DNA of 64,000 nucleotides from Paulinella micropora (GCA_019918135.1 WBZZ01005715.1:28501-92500), one strand, 5' to 3'. Shown: positions 9,620-19,623, numbered from the stretch's first letter. Made by a program: numbers and translations. The notes: generated by a model from the letters alone, not told the origin.

Positions 9620-11863
9620 TTAAACTGTACACATGACACACACATCACCTGTACACGATTGTCTAGCACTAGTGACTGCCTTGGTTCGAAGGTAATAGCA
9701 GCCGGCCTTTAAGCCCGATTCCCAGGCAAAGAAATGAGACGAAGACAACTTGCGCTCGGTCGCATTAGCTAAGTAGACGTTGAGTGACTGCGACTGGCAC
9801 ACGTAAGGACCACGCAGCGCAGAGAGTTGCAGCTGGGCCTTCATCGGCACTTCCCAGACGGTCTTGTACATTTGTTTTATGTCGTCTGGTATGGTTGCAA
9901 TGTCCTGGATAGACCCGTCGTTGCGTAACAATTGCTCTCTGACCGCGGGGGTCCAGAGCCCTCTGCCTTCGAGAGCTCTTACCAGATATCGATTAAGCAG
10001 TGTGTGTTCCCCTGCCAAAGTACGTCTGACCATAAGATTGCTAAAGATTGGTTCGAAACTCTCGTTCACTCCCAAGATCTGAGAGGTGCTAGCCGTGGGC
10101 ATGAGCGCAATTAGGAGGCTATTACGTAGACCATGAGCCTTGATGTCTGCCTTGAGCTCATAATTAACCCATCTGTCAGTCGAGCGCTCCGCGCCCCAGA
10201 GGTCCGGCTGCAGCTTGCCTTGCGCGGGGCTACCTTCGAACGCCGGGTAGCGACCCCTTTCTCTGGCTAATTCGGTGCTAGCACTCAAAGCTGCGAAGTA
10301 GATCTCGCGCGCGATGCGCTCGTTCAAGGCGGCGGCTTCGGGGCTCTCAAAGGGCAGGTTAAGTTCCGCAAAGAGGTCTGCTAATCCACAAATGCCGAGC
10401 CCGACGGGCCTGTGCCCCAAGTTTGACATTTAATTTTTAGCCTCGGGGACGGGGTAAGTCGTTATTTCGACGATCCGATCGAGATTGCGCACGGCACTAC
10501 GCGTGACAGAGTGGAGGAGGCTGATGTCGACTTTCTTGTCCTCTGTGACGAAGCGTGGCAGGCACAGCGATGCGAGGTTGCAGACAGCGGTCTCTTCGGA
10601 CGAGCTCACTTCCATAATCTCCGCGCACAGGTTCGAGTTCTTGATGGTGCCCGAGTGCTGCTGGTTGCTCTTGGCGTTGGCATGGTCCCGAAAGATCAAG
10701 TAGGGGGTGCCTGTCTCGATCTGTGATCGGAGGATAGCAGACCATAGGTGCCTGGCCTTCACCTTTTGGCCCTGCTGTGTTTTCTCGGCGTGGGTGCAGC
10801 GAGACTCCCAGAACTTGCCCCAGCACTCGTCTAGTCCCGGCACCTCGGTCGGACAAAACAGCGACCACCAACCATCATCTCGCACTCGTTCCATAAAAAG
10901 CGACGGAATCATCAGAGCCGTAAACAGAACCCGTGCTCTCGTTTCCGCCGCACCTGTATTCTGACGCAGCTGCAAGAAATCGAAGATGTCCTTGTGCCAC
11001 GCATGTACACAGCAAAGGCTCCTTTTCTACGCCCGGATTGATTGGCGTAACGACTCGTTTCATTAAGGACACGACAGAGAGGCACGATTCTGCTATAGAT
11101 CCTGCTGCCTGCTGCTCGCACGTTGCCTGCGTACAGCCCTATCCCCCCAGCATGCTTGGAAATGGTCGCACAGTCTTTCACAGTCTCGAATATCCCAGAC
11201 AGGGAGTCTTCGCGAACTGTCAGAAGGAAACACGACGCCAGCTGCTGGTTCCGGCGCAGGGCCGCGTTAAACAGGGTTGGACTGGCATACGAATACAGCT
11301 ATCTAGTCGTACGTGTCCCGTATGTGGCGCAAGACGCTGTCTGTGCTTTCTTCCAGGCCGTGGTGCAGAGCCACCGCGATTCGCATATACAAATATTGGG
11401 GTGTTTCCACAATTTTGTCGTCGGCGTCTCTAAGAAGGTAGCCTTGCTTGAGTGTGCTGATTCCGAAGTAGTCGAAATTGAAGTCTCTTTCGGGCCTTAT
11501 CATCTCGTTCAAAACAGTTGCGTGCTTGCTCACAAAGATCGAAAAGCTGGGCACCAACGACAGGCACAGACGGTCCATCGCGTCCCGGAACGTGGCCGGA
11601 CAACTTTTTTGGAGGTCGCTAGCAACGATTCTGCCACCGAGCAGTGCATAATCAGGATGGTACAAGGCCAACGCCGCACAGCTCGAGGCGGCGAGTCCAT
11701 CCAATTCGGAGGTCGAGATGCCGTCTCGCAGGCCCGCGATTGTTTGTCGGGCCACCTCGACCGCGCTCGCGCCTGGAAGGTCAGTTGCGAGGAGCGAGAT
11801 GCGGTGTAGCACTTTGTCAAAAAAAACTGGCTCCAACGAGCCATCTCTTTTTCGGACTTGCAT
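9620..11863 (-). pseudogene. Ribonucleotide reductase large subunit (class I R1), element A copy
   Basis: The start is MQVRKRDG at 11863. An ATP-cone segment is followed by TSELDGLAASSCAAL, then the catalytic barrel with HAGGIGLYAGN, the NLCAE active-site triad, CNLAS, and the C-terminal redox pair CVMC four residues from the end. The frame is broken near 11305, where a few codons around the expected 'SLGFYTHASPTLFN' region are missing. It shifts again near 10950, and an in-frame TAA at 10430 falls between PVPEAKN and MSNLGHRPVG. Without these lesions it would be a complete class Ia R1. The enzyme supplies dNTPs, and only element B encodes the partner small subunit in this window. Confidence 0.8.
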
Positions 11864-11899
11864 TCGCACGTGCTTACATACGGGCACAAGAGAAAAAAA

Positions 11900-12256
11900 T
11901 CATTCTCTGCTAAAATGCTGGAAACCATAGAAAGCAGCCAGAACGGCATTGTCACCAGTAATGCTCCTTTGCCCGTGGCCGAGAAAAGCAAATAGAGAAG
12001 TCCGTGCCAAACGCGGTTCTCGGCCCACCAACTCGCTACTATTTGTGGCCGGCTGTCTACCGGCCCGGTTCTTACTGGTAAAAGTGGCACTCGACTCGGC
12101 CGGCCCGACCAAAGACAAATTGCGACTACTTGCGATGGTACCGGGACTCGTCTGGTTATCAAGCGTGATGAACAAACAAGAAGAAGGCTTCCTGGGCGGC
12201 AAAGTGTGTCTGTGTGTCTGGTTGCATGGCTCAATGGATAAAAAACAAAGACACAA
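11900..12256 (-). pseudogene. Small membrane protein remnant, element A copy
   Basis: Between the RNR1 and TVpol genes, split over two minus-strand frames, I can follow WWAENRVWHGLLYLLFSATG and a hydrophobic segment ending VSSILAEN. They align with YWAAHRKTHGLLWASYAATG of the intact element B protein at 57297-57641, sharing the HGLL and SATG/YAATG core. The upstream half is in another frame. The product would be a short polytopic membrane protein of unknown role. The gene position is conserved although the sequence has drifted strongly. Confidence 0.4.
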
Positions 12257-12376
12257 GATTTAATTGTCACAGTTCAAATCCCTCTTGCTGCTTCCTATGT
12301 TTTCTAGGCACACTTTTTTTGTTGATAAAATTTCCGGGAAAAGGAACCACACGTTTTTTTTAATAAATGCCCTTTT

Positions 12377-15300
12377 TTATACGTTCGCGTCGGCAGTCAC
12401 GTGTTCGCCTTCTAGCCTCTGTCTCTTGTTGCTCTCGTTCTGGTTCTCTTGGGTCTTTTTTTTGCGCTTCGCGTTCTTCATGAGCACCTTGTTTGCGTCC
12501 TCCTGGTAGAACTCGTCGTGGTAATAATACTGTATCGCTGCACGTTGTGGACCGAGGCGATTGGCTGTATCGTAAACGTGCGGTAGCTCTCCCTATCGCC
12601 ATCCTTCTGCGACCTCTCGTTTTTCCCTGTTGAGACATTCTCATAGCCGACGCAGCCCAGCAGGTACGTGAGGGCCGCCTTGTTTGTGGCAAACTGCTTT
12701 TTCTTGAAGGGGATCTTGGGCCCGGCGAGGACCGCGTCTTCCGCGAGCTTGCGCACTAGCTTCGATTCAAGCAGCTTGCTGCTGTACACCGCCTTACTAT
12801 CATTGAACAGGTCTTGGACCGAATTCACCTCGAAGACCTCTGCGAGCCCGTTCACCGCCTTGTACAACCCGACGTGGCTCTTGCACAGCGCGGCAATCTG
12901 CCTGTCAGTCATGTCCAGTTGCTCGGCCAGTCTCACGTCGCCTTTCACGAGGGCCAGCTGGTCCAACACGTCCACTTTGTCCTTGCACTGCTGGTAGAAG
13001 GACTTAACCTCTTTTACCCACTCGTGCCGTAGCCAGGCAAGGTCGTTTTGTAGCTTGGCGGGATCGCGGACAAGCGCCTGCTGTAGCTTGACGCGCTTTT
13101 CCCTGTACTCTGCTTCCGCTTTCTTCAGCACTGTGTGGATGCCAGGGTAGCGAGCAAAGGTGTTCATCATACCGTACTCGATTTTCTCGTCGTCGTTGGG
13201 TCCACGAGACCTGAACAGGAAGTCCACGCGTCTGCGAGCGCTCTCGACTGTCAGCAACTGCCACTTCACCACGTCCCTGATCACTACCCCTAGGCGGCAG
13301 AGCGGCGGTGGCAGTACCAACTTCTTTCCTTCCTCTTTTAGTTCCTGCTCTTGCTGGATCTTTACTTTCTCCTCTTCTTCCTTCTGTCTCGCCTTGTCGT
13401 CTGCTTTCTGCCGGCGCTCCTCGTCCGTCATGATTGGCGGTACGACCACCTGGAAATCCTGGACGAGCCACTCCCACATGGCAGGACCCCTGCAACGCCG
13501 CTGCTCCGCCAGGGACGCGATCAGCCGCAGCTTCAGTGAACTGGGCACCTCAACCATCTTGGAAATGCCCGCCTGATCCTCCACCAGCACCCAGTCGTAG
13601 CCCCGGTCAATCACGCACCAGGGCAAAAGCACGCCTTTCACTCTGTGCAGGGCCCTCATGCGCGCCTCCTTGGCGGAGTAGTTGGCCTCGTACTGCTTGA
13701 AAACCTCGCAGTGTTCCCAGGGCAGAGTCGTCTTCTGCCTGCTCTCGAAACAACGAGGGGCCGGGATCCCGCCTTCGCCAAAGTACGCGCAGATAGTCGG
13801 GCCCCTGACCCGGCGCGCTCTCATTAGCATCTGTGCCATGATCCGCGCCGGTGGGCCCAGCCTCGAGATCTCCTTTTTGTACGCGCAGTGCAGGAAGACT
13901 TGGTCGACCAGGGTCTGGATATCCACCGCGACGCACATCTTAAGCTTGCTCGTGAAAATCAGCAGGCGGGGCGTCCCGTCGTCTTTGAAGAAATCGTTGA
14001 TGGTCGACATCAGGAACTTGCTGGTGCTCTTGCAAGTCTGGCCGTCCAGCAACTTGATGAAGTTGCCGTCCTGCCACGTCGCCCTGATCCTGTTTTCTCG
14101 CTCGTAGATCTCTTTCTCCTCCTGAGTGCGTTTCTTTGGGTCTCTGTTGACAGTCGTCCGGACGTTGCCTCTCGTGCCGGGCGCGCACGGCCTCACGGAC
14201 GCGATCTCAGGGAACAGCTTCTGTAGCGTGTCGTACAGGGCCGCCGCCGCTCGCTGGGTGTGGCATGCGACCAGCATCTTGCGTCCGTTGCGCAAGCCGT
14301 CTACGATTTTTCCTAGCCAGTCAATGATTCAAATTCGGAAATCACCTCCAGTCCTCTCCGCAGGTGTGGGGGCACGTACTTGTAGTAGTGGAACCGTATG
14401 TCATTTTGTGCCTCCTCCAGCGACGCTTTCCCTTCCCTTCTAGCGACTCCGCCCCCGTCGCACAACAACCAGTCGCGCAGGTGACTTGTCGCAGTCCTTG
14501 TCCAAAATAAGTACCCTCTCAGCCATCCCGCACAGCGCCCTGAAGGCTTTTCCACACCAGAGAGCGCGCCGCCGTCCGCGATGTGCTGGTTGAGCTTCGC
14601 CATGTCGATCTCGGGGGCTCGTACAAACACCGCGTCGTGCACCAGCGTGCTCACGTTGTCTTTGCCAAACTACTCGATCACGCGCATCATCACCTCGTTC
14701 TCGAAATGGGTCGTCAGGAAGTGGACGAACCTGCCCCGCAGGTTGTAGAACTTGATGCAGCCGTCGGGGCTCTCTGTCTGGCTCTTGGTCTTCTCGCACC
14801 AGGCCCACAGCTTGGGAAAGTACTTGACCAGCCCTTGCACAGCCAGCTTGACGCTACATTGCAGGTCGGCCAGAATGGGGTACGCGTCCATTTTGACGTC
14901 CGTAGTGGCACCGGGGAGCCGTATCAGCACTCCACCATGCACGAGGCGAGCATAACGTCCTTGACAAACGCGTCATCCGTAACGTGCACTGACGCCTTGA
15001 CGCGGCGGAAGAAGCCTTTGCGGTCGGTCACGAACTCCCGCAGCGGCGCCAGATCGGCCGCGGGCGACGACTTGAGCTTCGAGGCCAGCCAGTGCAAGAA
15101 GAAGCGCACCGAGTTTCGTATGTCCAGCTCGAGCGTGTCCGACAGGGTGAGCCTCCTCAGTTCCCTTGGCGCCGACTGCAGCCCGTGCTCTGCGTACAAG
15201 CGGCAGCCCGGCAGAGCGGCGTCAGGGCACTTTTTGGACTTGCGCGGGGCCTGCATCCCGCGCGGCAAGCGGTACGCCACTTCCAGTTTGCCCTTCTCGT

Positions 15301-15577
15301 TCACGTTGGTGTATAGAGCCAGCAGGTACCGCCTATAGTTCGGCATCACTCTTTCGTCCTGGAGCAGGTCTCGCACCTTGACCAATTGCAAGTCCGCTGT
15401 CTCGTGTAGCACGAGCGCTGTCTTGCCTCCTCCACTCCCGCTGTCGCCCTCTCCGCGCTGCTGTTTCTCCTCTTCGTCCGCGTTCTCTTCTTCTTCATTT
15501 TCCACTTCATCCACGTAGAACTCGACGGGCCCGGGCGAAGGAGGCGGCGAGCAGTCCAGTATGGTTTCCTCGTCCAT
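12377..15577 (-). pseudogene. TVpol (family-A-like polymerase) joined to SF2 helicase C-terminal part, element A
   Basis: N-terminal acidic region, then VAYRLPRG, the signature GCRLYAEHGLQSAPREL followed by ELDIRN (polymerase motif A), a helix ending HFENEVMMRV, and LVHDAVFV (motif C HD). This is the order seen in the TVpol replication proteins of polinton-like viruses and related mobile elements. Downstream come LVACHTQRAAAALYDTL, RLLIFTSKL and ARIMAQMLMRARRVR, which fit motifs IV-VI of an origin-binding-protein-like SF2 helicase. Walker A and DExH are absent, so the helicase appears internally deleted. A TAG replaces the codon after RVIE (14670-14672), and there are several frameshifts. The C-terminus RQRLEGEHVTADANV is shared with element B. 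Confidence 0.6.
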
Positions 15578-15729
15578 CGCTGGTCACTATACACATAGAC
15601 GCACGCAGAAACGTTTTTTGCTGTGTTTTTCCTAAGGAGTGAAAATTTGACGGGTTTTGCGATATTTTTTTTTGAAGGGGCGAACATTTTGACGGGTTTT
15701 AAGGCACAATTTTTTCGCATTACTCTGCA

Positions 15730-15785
15730 TTCCGGCTCAGGTCACTTACTTGCTTCAGAGAGGAAGCAAGTCTGAGGGCGACAAG
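15730..15785. repeat. Conserved hairpin, element A copy
   Basis: ACTTGCTTC and GAAGCAAGT form a nine-pair stem around a short loop, nested inside CTCAG/CTGAG. The same layout occurs in the equivalent intergenic place of element B (60792-60846), where the flanks TTCCGGCTCAGG and the CTGAG/CGACA block are kept while the stem sequence differs in a mostly compensating way. It may be an origin, packaging or RNA element. Function unknown. Confidence 0.5.
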
Positions 15786-15819
15786 GCCAGAACCGAACCA
15801 GGCCAGGCACGCGCGCCTG

Positions 15820-16290
15820 CTCAATGGTGAGGGGAGAAGGGAGAAGGGAGAAGGGAGAAGGGAAAGTAGCGGTTTACGCGTGCCCGCGTGCCGGTTTGAG
15901 AAAACAACCCCCCACCCTCCGGTGCCAGTCCAAGGAAAACGACCCCCCCCCCCCCTCCGGTGCCAGTCCAAGGAAAACGACCCCCCCCCCCCCCTCCGGT
16001 GCCAGTACAAGTAAAACGACCCCCTCCCTCCGGTGCCAGTACAGGGAAAACGACCCCCCCCCCCCCCCCCCCTCCGGTGCCAGTACAAGGAAAACGACCC
16101 CCTCCCTCCGGTGCCAGTACAGGGAAAACGACCCCCCTCCCTCCGGTGCCGCCTACCGCAAAGTCACCCCCCCCCCCCCCTCTCCGGTGCCGGCACGAGA
16201 GAAACACTCCCCCCACCCCCCCCTCTCCCGGCCCACAATGTCGGCGGGAAGGGAGAAGGGAGAAGGGAGAAGGGAAAGTAAAGGTCTGCA
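15820..16290. repeat. Low-complexity tandem repeats with C-runs
   Basis: A GGGAGAA tract (15832-15865) is followed by eight or nine tandem units of roughly 30-40 bp. Each carries CTCCGGTGCCAGT, then AAGGAAAACGA, then a C-run of variable length. A second GGGAGAA tract follows, and the block beginning CACAATGTCGGCGGG is duplicated (ATGs at 16238 and 16293). Long open frames cross this region on both strands, but their protein is only Pro or Gly repeats and I treat them as non-coding. Confidence 0.75.
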
Positions 16291-16292
16291 CA

Positions 16293-17118
16293 ATGTCGGC
16301 GGGAAGGGAGAAGGGAGAAGGGAGAGGGGAGAAGCGTGCCCGTGTGCCACCTCGACCTAAGCAAACCAAGGGAGTAACGGACGGTACCCAACCACCCTCA
16401 CAACCAGCCCAGCTGAGAATCACCAAAGTCCAAAGAAAAAAAAATGCACCGAAAAATACCGCTGGTGCCACCGATGGTCCCCGTCCCAAGCGCGCGCGCC
16501 GCGTCCTGCCGCGCGGCCGGCTGGCCGCGCTCGTGCCGCCGGCTGGCTACGCGCCACTCCTCTCCGACCCAGCCGCCGTGACCAGGATGGACAGAGCGCG
16601 GCCCTCTCTCAACGACCCCGACTGGGAAAACCTGCTGGCAGGGGCCGCTGCCCGAGGGCTCGACACCAACGATCGGCGCCTGCGTCTGGTCTGCTACCCC
16701 TACCCGTGGTGCCTACTGACCGCTGCCACGCTGCCGCCCGATGCTGCCCAGCTCCTCTCGCTTCTGGACCTCTGTCTGCTCAGTGCGCCTGCCCGTCAGA
16801 GCGTGCCCGACCTACCGCCGGAACTGACTGTTGGCCACGCGGCGCCTAGGCTCCTGGATCCCTACCTGCCGCCAGATTTGTCCCGACTCGTGACTGCCTA
16901 CCTGCCCACCCCAGCGTACTACAGCCCGCTCCCCAAGGGAACCCTGGCGGGCCTACATGCGGCTCACCGAATGGACCTTTACGACCTTCTTTGCGGTGTG
17001 CGCTCGTTTCACCGCTGGCAGGACTGGTTTCACCTGCTGGGATGCAACGGAAGACTGCCTCAACCAACGCCTGCAGACTGTTTTCCAGCGCCTAGCCAAG
17101 CGCCTAAGCGCGTTGTAG
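16293..17118 (+). CDS. F-box-like ORF next to the right terminal repeat, element A copy
   Basis: A basic N-terminus is followed by VLPRGRLAALVPPA, LDPYLPPDLSRLVTAYLP (F-box-like Leu/Pro pattern), YYSPLPKG, then WDLYDL/MDLYDL and RWQDWF. The same segments occur in order in the broken element B copy at 61100-62006. A frameshift near 17060 is likely: the open frame runs to 17138, but the shared C-terminus RLQTVFQRLA[KR][RK]L[SN]AL ends at TAG 17116-17118 in another frame. An AATAAA follows at 17124. F-box proteins recruit substrates to SCF ubiquitin ligases. Here only the motif shape supports that. The start at 16293 is uncertain. Confidence 0.45.
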
Positions 17119-17259
17119 AATTCAATAAAACATGCTAAATATTTTTGATTGTGACTTGGCATCGGCTGGCCCAAGGCCACCTATACACGCGCAGAGCCAG
17201 ACTCCGGCGAACAGCCAAGTGCGCCCACCCTTCTTTTTTTAAGGAAGCGGAAACAATGC
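17119..17259. other. Short spacer after the F-box-like ORF
   Basis: Contains the AATAAA polyadenylation-type hexamer at 17124-17129 and the start of an AT-richer stretch leading into the foldback repeats. No gene is seen. Confidence 0.4.
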
Positions 17260-17475
17260 GGTGGTTCGTTTTTGGATTTGCGCCACCCCACATCTTATAA
17301 GAGTACACTTTCTGGTCAAGGTCAAAACAAACCACCCGATTCAAAAGCTCGCGGGCAGCCAAGGGCGCCCAACCTACTTCTCTTTCTTAAACAATCAGGT
17401 GGTTCGTTTTTGGCACTTGCGCCACCCCACATCTTATAAGAATACACTTTCTGGTCAAGGTCAAAAACGAACCAC
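17260..17475. repeat. Two copies of a 75-bp foldback unit
   Basis: Units at about 17260-17335 and 17398-17475 each begin GGTGGTTCGTTTTTGG and end in the complement (CAAAACAAACCACC in the first, CAAAAACGAACCAC in the second). Between the arms lies a shared core GCGCCACCCCACATCTTATA and ACTTTCTGGTCAAGG. They look like small foldback or MITE-like units. Confidence 0.7.
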
Positions 17476-17724
17476 TCTCCGGTGCCACCACCCGCCACTG
17501 TGGCATCGGATTCGAACCACGGAAATGCGCGCCAAAATCGGTGGCACAAATGTGCCTACCAGGTATCTATACCATGTACTTTCTAGGTAAGGACAGGTTC
17601 GAACCACTCATTTTCCAGGGAAGTTTTCCGTGAATAAAAATCAGTGGTTCGAACGTGCCTACCAGGTATCTATAGTCTGCTATCTATGGTCAAGGACAAA
17701 TTCGAACCACTCACAAAAAAGAGG

Positions 17725-17870
17725 CGGAAGGGGGCAGGGGGAAGGTCACCCACCTACTACCCTAGTGACCAACTCAGTGTGCCACTACTGCACTTGGCTG
17801 GTCACTAGGGTAGTAGGTGGTGGGCCTCCCCCCCCTCCTCTGCCTTCTCCTCTGCCGCTTCTGCCTCTTT
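17725..17870. repeat. Long hairpin (MITE-like), copy 1
   Basis: CCACCTACTACCCTAGTGAC and GTCACTAGGGTAGTAGGTGG are perfect 20-bp inverted arms around a loop of about 30 nt, flanked by a purine-rich left shoulder (GAGGCGGAAGGGGGCAGGGG) and a pyrimidine-rich right shoulder. The whole structure sits between two foldback units. Confidence 0.75.
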
Positions 17871-18254
17871 TTTTTTGGTGTGTGGTTCGAACGCGCCTAC
17901 CAGGTATCTATAGCCTGTACTTTCTAGGTAAGGCCAGATTCGAACCACTCATTTTCCCGGGAAGTTTTCAGTGAAAAAAAAAACAGTGGTTCGAACGCGC
18001 CTGACAGGTATCTATAGAGTGCTATCTATGGGTAAGGCCAGGTTCGAACCACTCATTTTCCCGAGAAGGTTTCAGTGAAAAAAAAACAGTGGTTCGAACG
18101 TGCCTGACAGGTATCTATAAAATGCTATCTATCGGTAAGGCCAGGTTCGAACCACTCATTTTCCCTGGAAGTTTTTAGTGAAAAAAAACAGTGGTTCGAA
18201 CGTGCCTGACAGGTATCTATCGAGTGCTATCTATGGGTAAGGGTAAATCCGAAC

Positions 18255-18405
18255 CACCCACAAAAAAGAAGCGGGAGGGAGCAAGGGGGGGGGGGGGCAC
18301 CCACCTACCACCCCAGTGACTAAACTAGTGTTGCACTGGTGCATTTGTCTGATCACTAGGGTAGTAGGCAGGTGGCCCCCCCCTCTGCATCTTTTTTTTT
18401 GGGTG
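18255..18405. repeat. Long hairpin (MITE-like), copy 2, diverged
   Basis: Same shoulders and same nested position as copy 1, but the arms are imperfect (CCACCTACCACCCCAGTGAC against GATCACTAGGGTAGTAGGCA) and there is a run of 13 G on the left. Two copies of the same composite structure in one array suggest amplification of a whole module. Confidence 0.65.
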
Positions 18406-18543
18406 GTTCGAACGCTGCCCTTAACACTTATAGAGTAAGTCTCTCTAGTCATGGCAGATTCCGAACCACTTTTTTCCAGCGGAATTTGCATTGAATTTTT
18501 TTAATGAGAAAAGGGACGGTTGGGTGGCACCAGTGTTTGTTTT

Positions 18544-19623
18544 TTAAAGTACATCCACGGGCGGGACTTCTGTGACTGAGAACACGATGTCCTGCTTGAG
18601 CCAGCAGTAGGACCTCGCAGTCTCGATGGAGAACAGCGTGGCGTAGCGCGAGCCGCGGTCGAAGAAGAGGAGCAAGCGAAAGTCAAAGCCAAAAGTGTGG
18701 CAGTCGTGAACGACGAGTGCCAGCCCGTCGTGACGAGCGAGTAGCTGCGCTAAAGTCGCGCGCCGCTCGGGGCCTAGGAGCACTGGCAGCGCCGAGTGCC
18801 TGACGTAGTCACGCAGAGCGTCTATCGAAGTGAGAGAATGTGGGTGCGCCTCCTCGTCTGCGCTGCGAGGCGAATTAAGGAAGTTGAAAAGCGCAAAGTG
18901 CAAGCACCAGTAATTCTTCTTGTGCCGGAAGCGCTGCTTGATGCCAGTGTCGTACTCTGCGCCAGGCATGTTGTCCAGCCCAGTCACGTCGCCAGCATGC
19001 ACGAACTCTTGGCCCGGCCTGCCCAGCACCTTCGAGTACACGTCGGCACGCCAACGACGCGCGCACTCTGCATCGCAGTCTTTGTCCATCCACGTCAGCA
19101 TGGCAGAAAGGGGCTCCATAGTCCAGCACTCCTCGTTCTCCCACAGGACCCAGATGCAAGGAGTCTTTTCGCCGCGGTCACAGCCGTGCTCTTGCTCTTC
19201 TTCTTCGGTGGCTGCTTGTAGCTTGAGGTAGTGGTGCTTCTGGTCAGCCTCTGCCAGTTGCTGCTGCTGCGTCTGTGTCTGTAGTTCTGCTGTCCCTGCC
19301 ACTTCCGCCTCGGCCGGCTGCCTGCTGGCTGCGGGCATCTCATGCCCGCTGCCGCCTGCTGCTGGCTGTGGCGTCAGCTTCTGTGACTGCAGCTCCACCT
19401 TCACTTCCACTTCCGCCTCGGCTAGCTGCCTGCTGGCTGCGGGCGTCTCATGCCAGCTGCCGCCTGCTGCTGGCTGTGGCGTCAGTTTGCGTGACTGTAG
19501 CTCCAGCTTGCGTCGCTTGAGACGAGCGCGGTCTCGTAAGTTCTTCTTCCGTCTCTTGCCAGCTGTGGTGGTGTCCAGGACTAGGACAGCGACTGTCGAC
19601 GTACGTTCGGTCACTGCTGACAT
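18544..19623 (-). CDS. Terminal-repeat ORF with possible cysteine-protease fold, element A
   Basis: Start MSAVTERTS at 19623, stop TAA at 18544. The N-terminal 150 residues are basic and Gln/Ala-rich, with an internal duplication (KLTPQPAAGGS...HE and PAASRQ.AEAEV, twice). The C-terminal domain has NYWCLHFALFNFLN, then HDCHTFGFDFRLLLFFD, an arrangement (Cys on a helix, later His on a strand, then hydrophobic strands) compatible with a papain- or Josephin-like protease. It occupies the same place and orientation relative to element A as the ORF at 62785-63933 does in element B, although the two proteins share only this outline. Function is unproven. It may be a maturation or deubiquitinating protease. 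Confidence 0.4.
   Translation of the reverse strand: MSAVTERTSTVAVLVLDTTTAGKRRKKNLRDRARLKRRKLELQSRKLTPQPAAGGSWHETPAASRQLAEAEVEVKVELQSQKLTPQPAAGGSGHEMPAASRQPAEAEVAGTAELQTQTQQQQLAEADQKHHYLKLQAATEEEEQEHGCDRGEKTPCIWVLWENEECWTMEPLSAMLTWMDKDCDAECARRWRADVYSKVLGRPGQEFVHAGDVTGLDNMPGAEYDTGIKQRFRHKKNYWCLHFALFNFLNSPRSADEEAHPHSLTSIDALRDYVRHSALPVLLGPERRATLAQLLARHDGLALVVHDCHTFGFDFRLLLFFDRGSRYATLFSIETARSYCWLKQDIVFSVTEVPPVDVL

Larger units (their letters stand above)
17500..18480. repeat. Tandem array of foldback units with GTGGTTCGAA / TTCGAACCAC arms
   Basis: Units start at 17644, 17882, 17986, 18089, 18191 and 18402. Four consecutive starts are spaced 102-104 bp. Each unit has 10-12 bp inverted arms around a core containing AGGTATCTATAG and GCTATCTATGG, separated by a spacer with TCATTTTCC and an A-run. 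Two larger hairpins are nested in the array. The arms contain GGTTCGAACC, identical to a tRNA B-box, but no tRNA fold is present. Confidence 0.8.

Noticed and set aside
9620-11863. Introns as the explanation for all breaks in the RNR1, PCNA and TVpol genes
   Set aside because: Most breaks shift the frame without any extra sequence when aligned to the other element's copy, so no intron-sized segment is available. Only the recombinase A and ATPase breaks have proper GT-AG segments.
12215-12290. A tRNA-like stretch (TGGCTCAATGG and GTTCAAATCC boxes) between the RNR1 and TVpol genes of element A
   Set aside because: A- and B-box-like words are present, but the acceptor, D and T stems do not pair, and the matching place in element B (about 57690) shows only the second word. 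No tRNA call is made.
6675-14672. Reassignment of TAG as a sense codon in element A, because several breaks are in-frame TAG
   Set aside because: The aligned residue differs (Gln in the DUF5871 gene, Ser in VLTF3), TAG also ends RNR2 and the F-box-like genes, and A has frameshifts and an in-frame TAA as well. Ordinary decay explains it.
15824-16489. Long Pro-rich and Gly-rich open frames on both strands over the C-run repeats
   Set aside because: They exist only because the repeat units contain no stop codons. There is no conserved protein outside the repeats.
17500-18480. CRISPR array
   Set aside because: The spacing is regular, but the units are palindromic foldbacks with nearly identical cores, not unique spacers, and the context is eukaryotic-viral.
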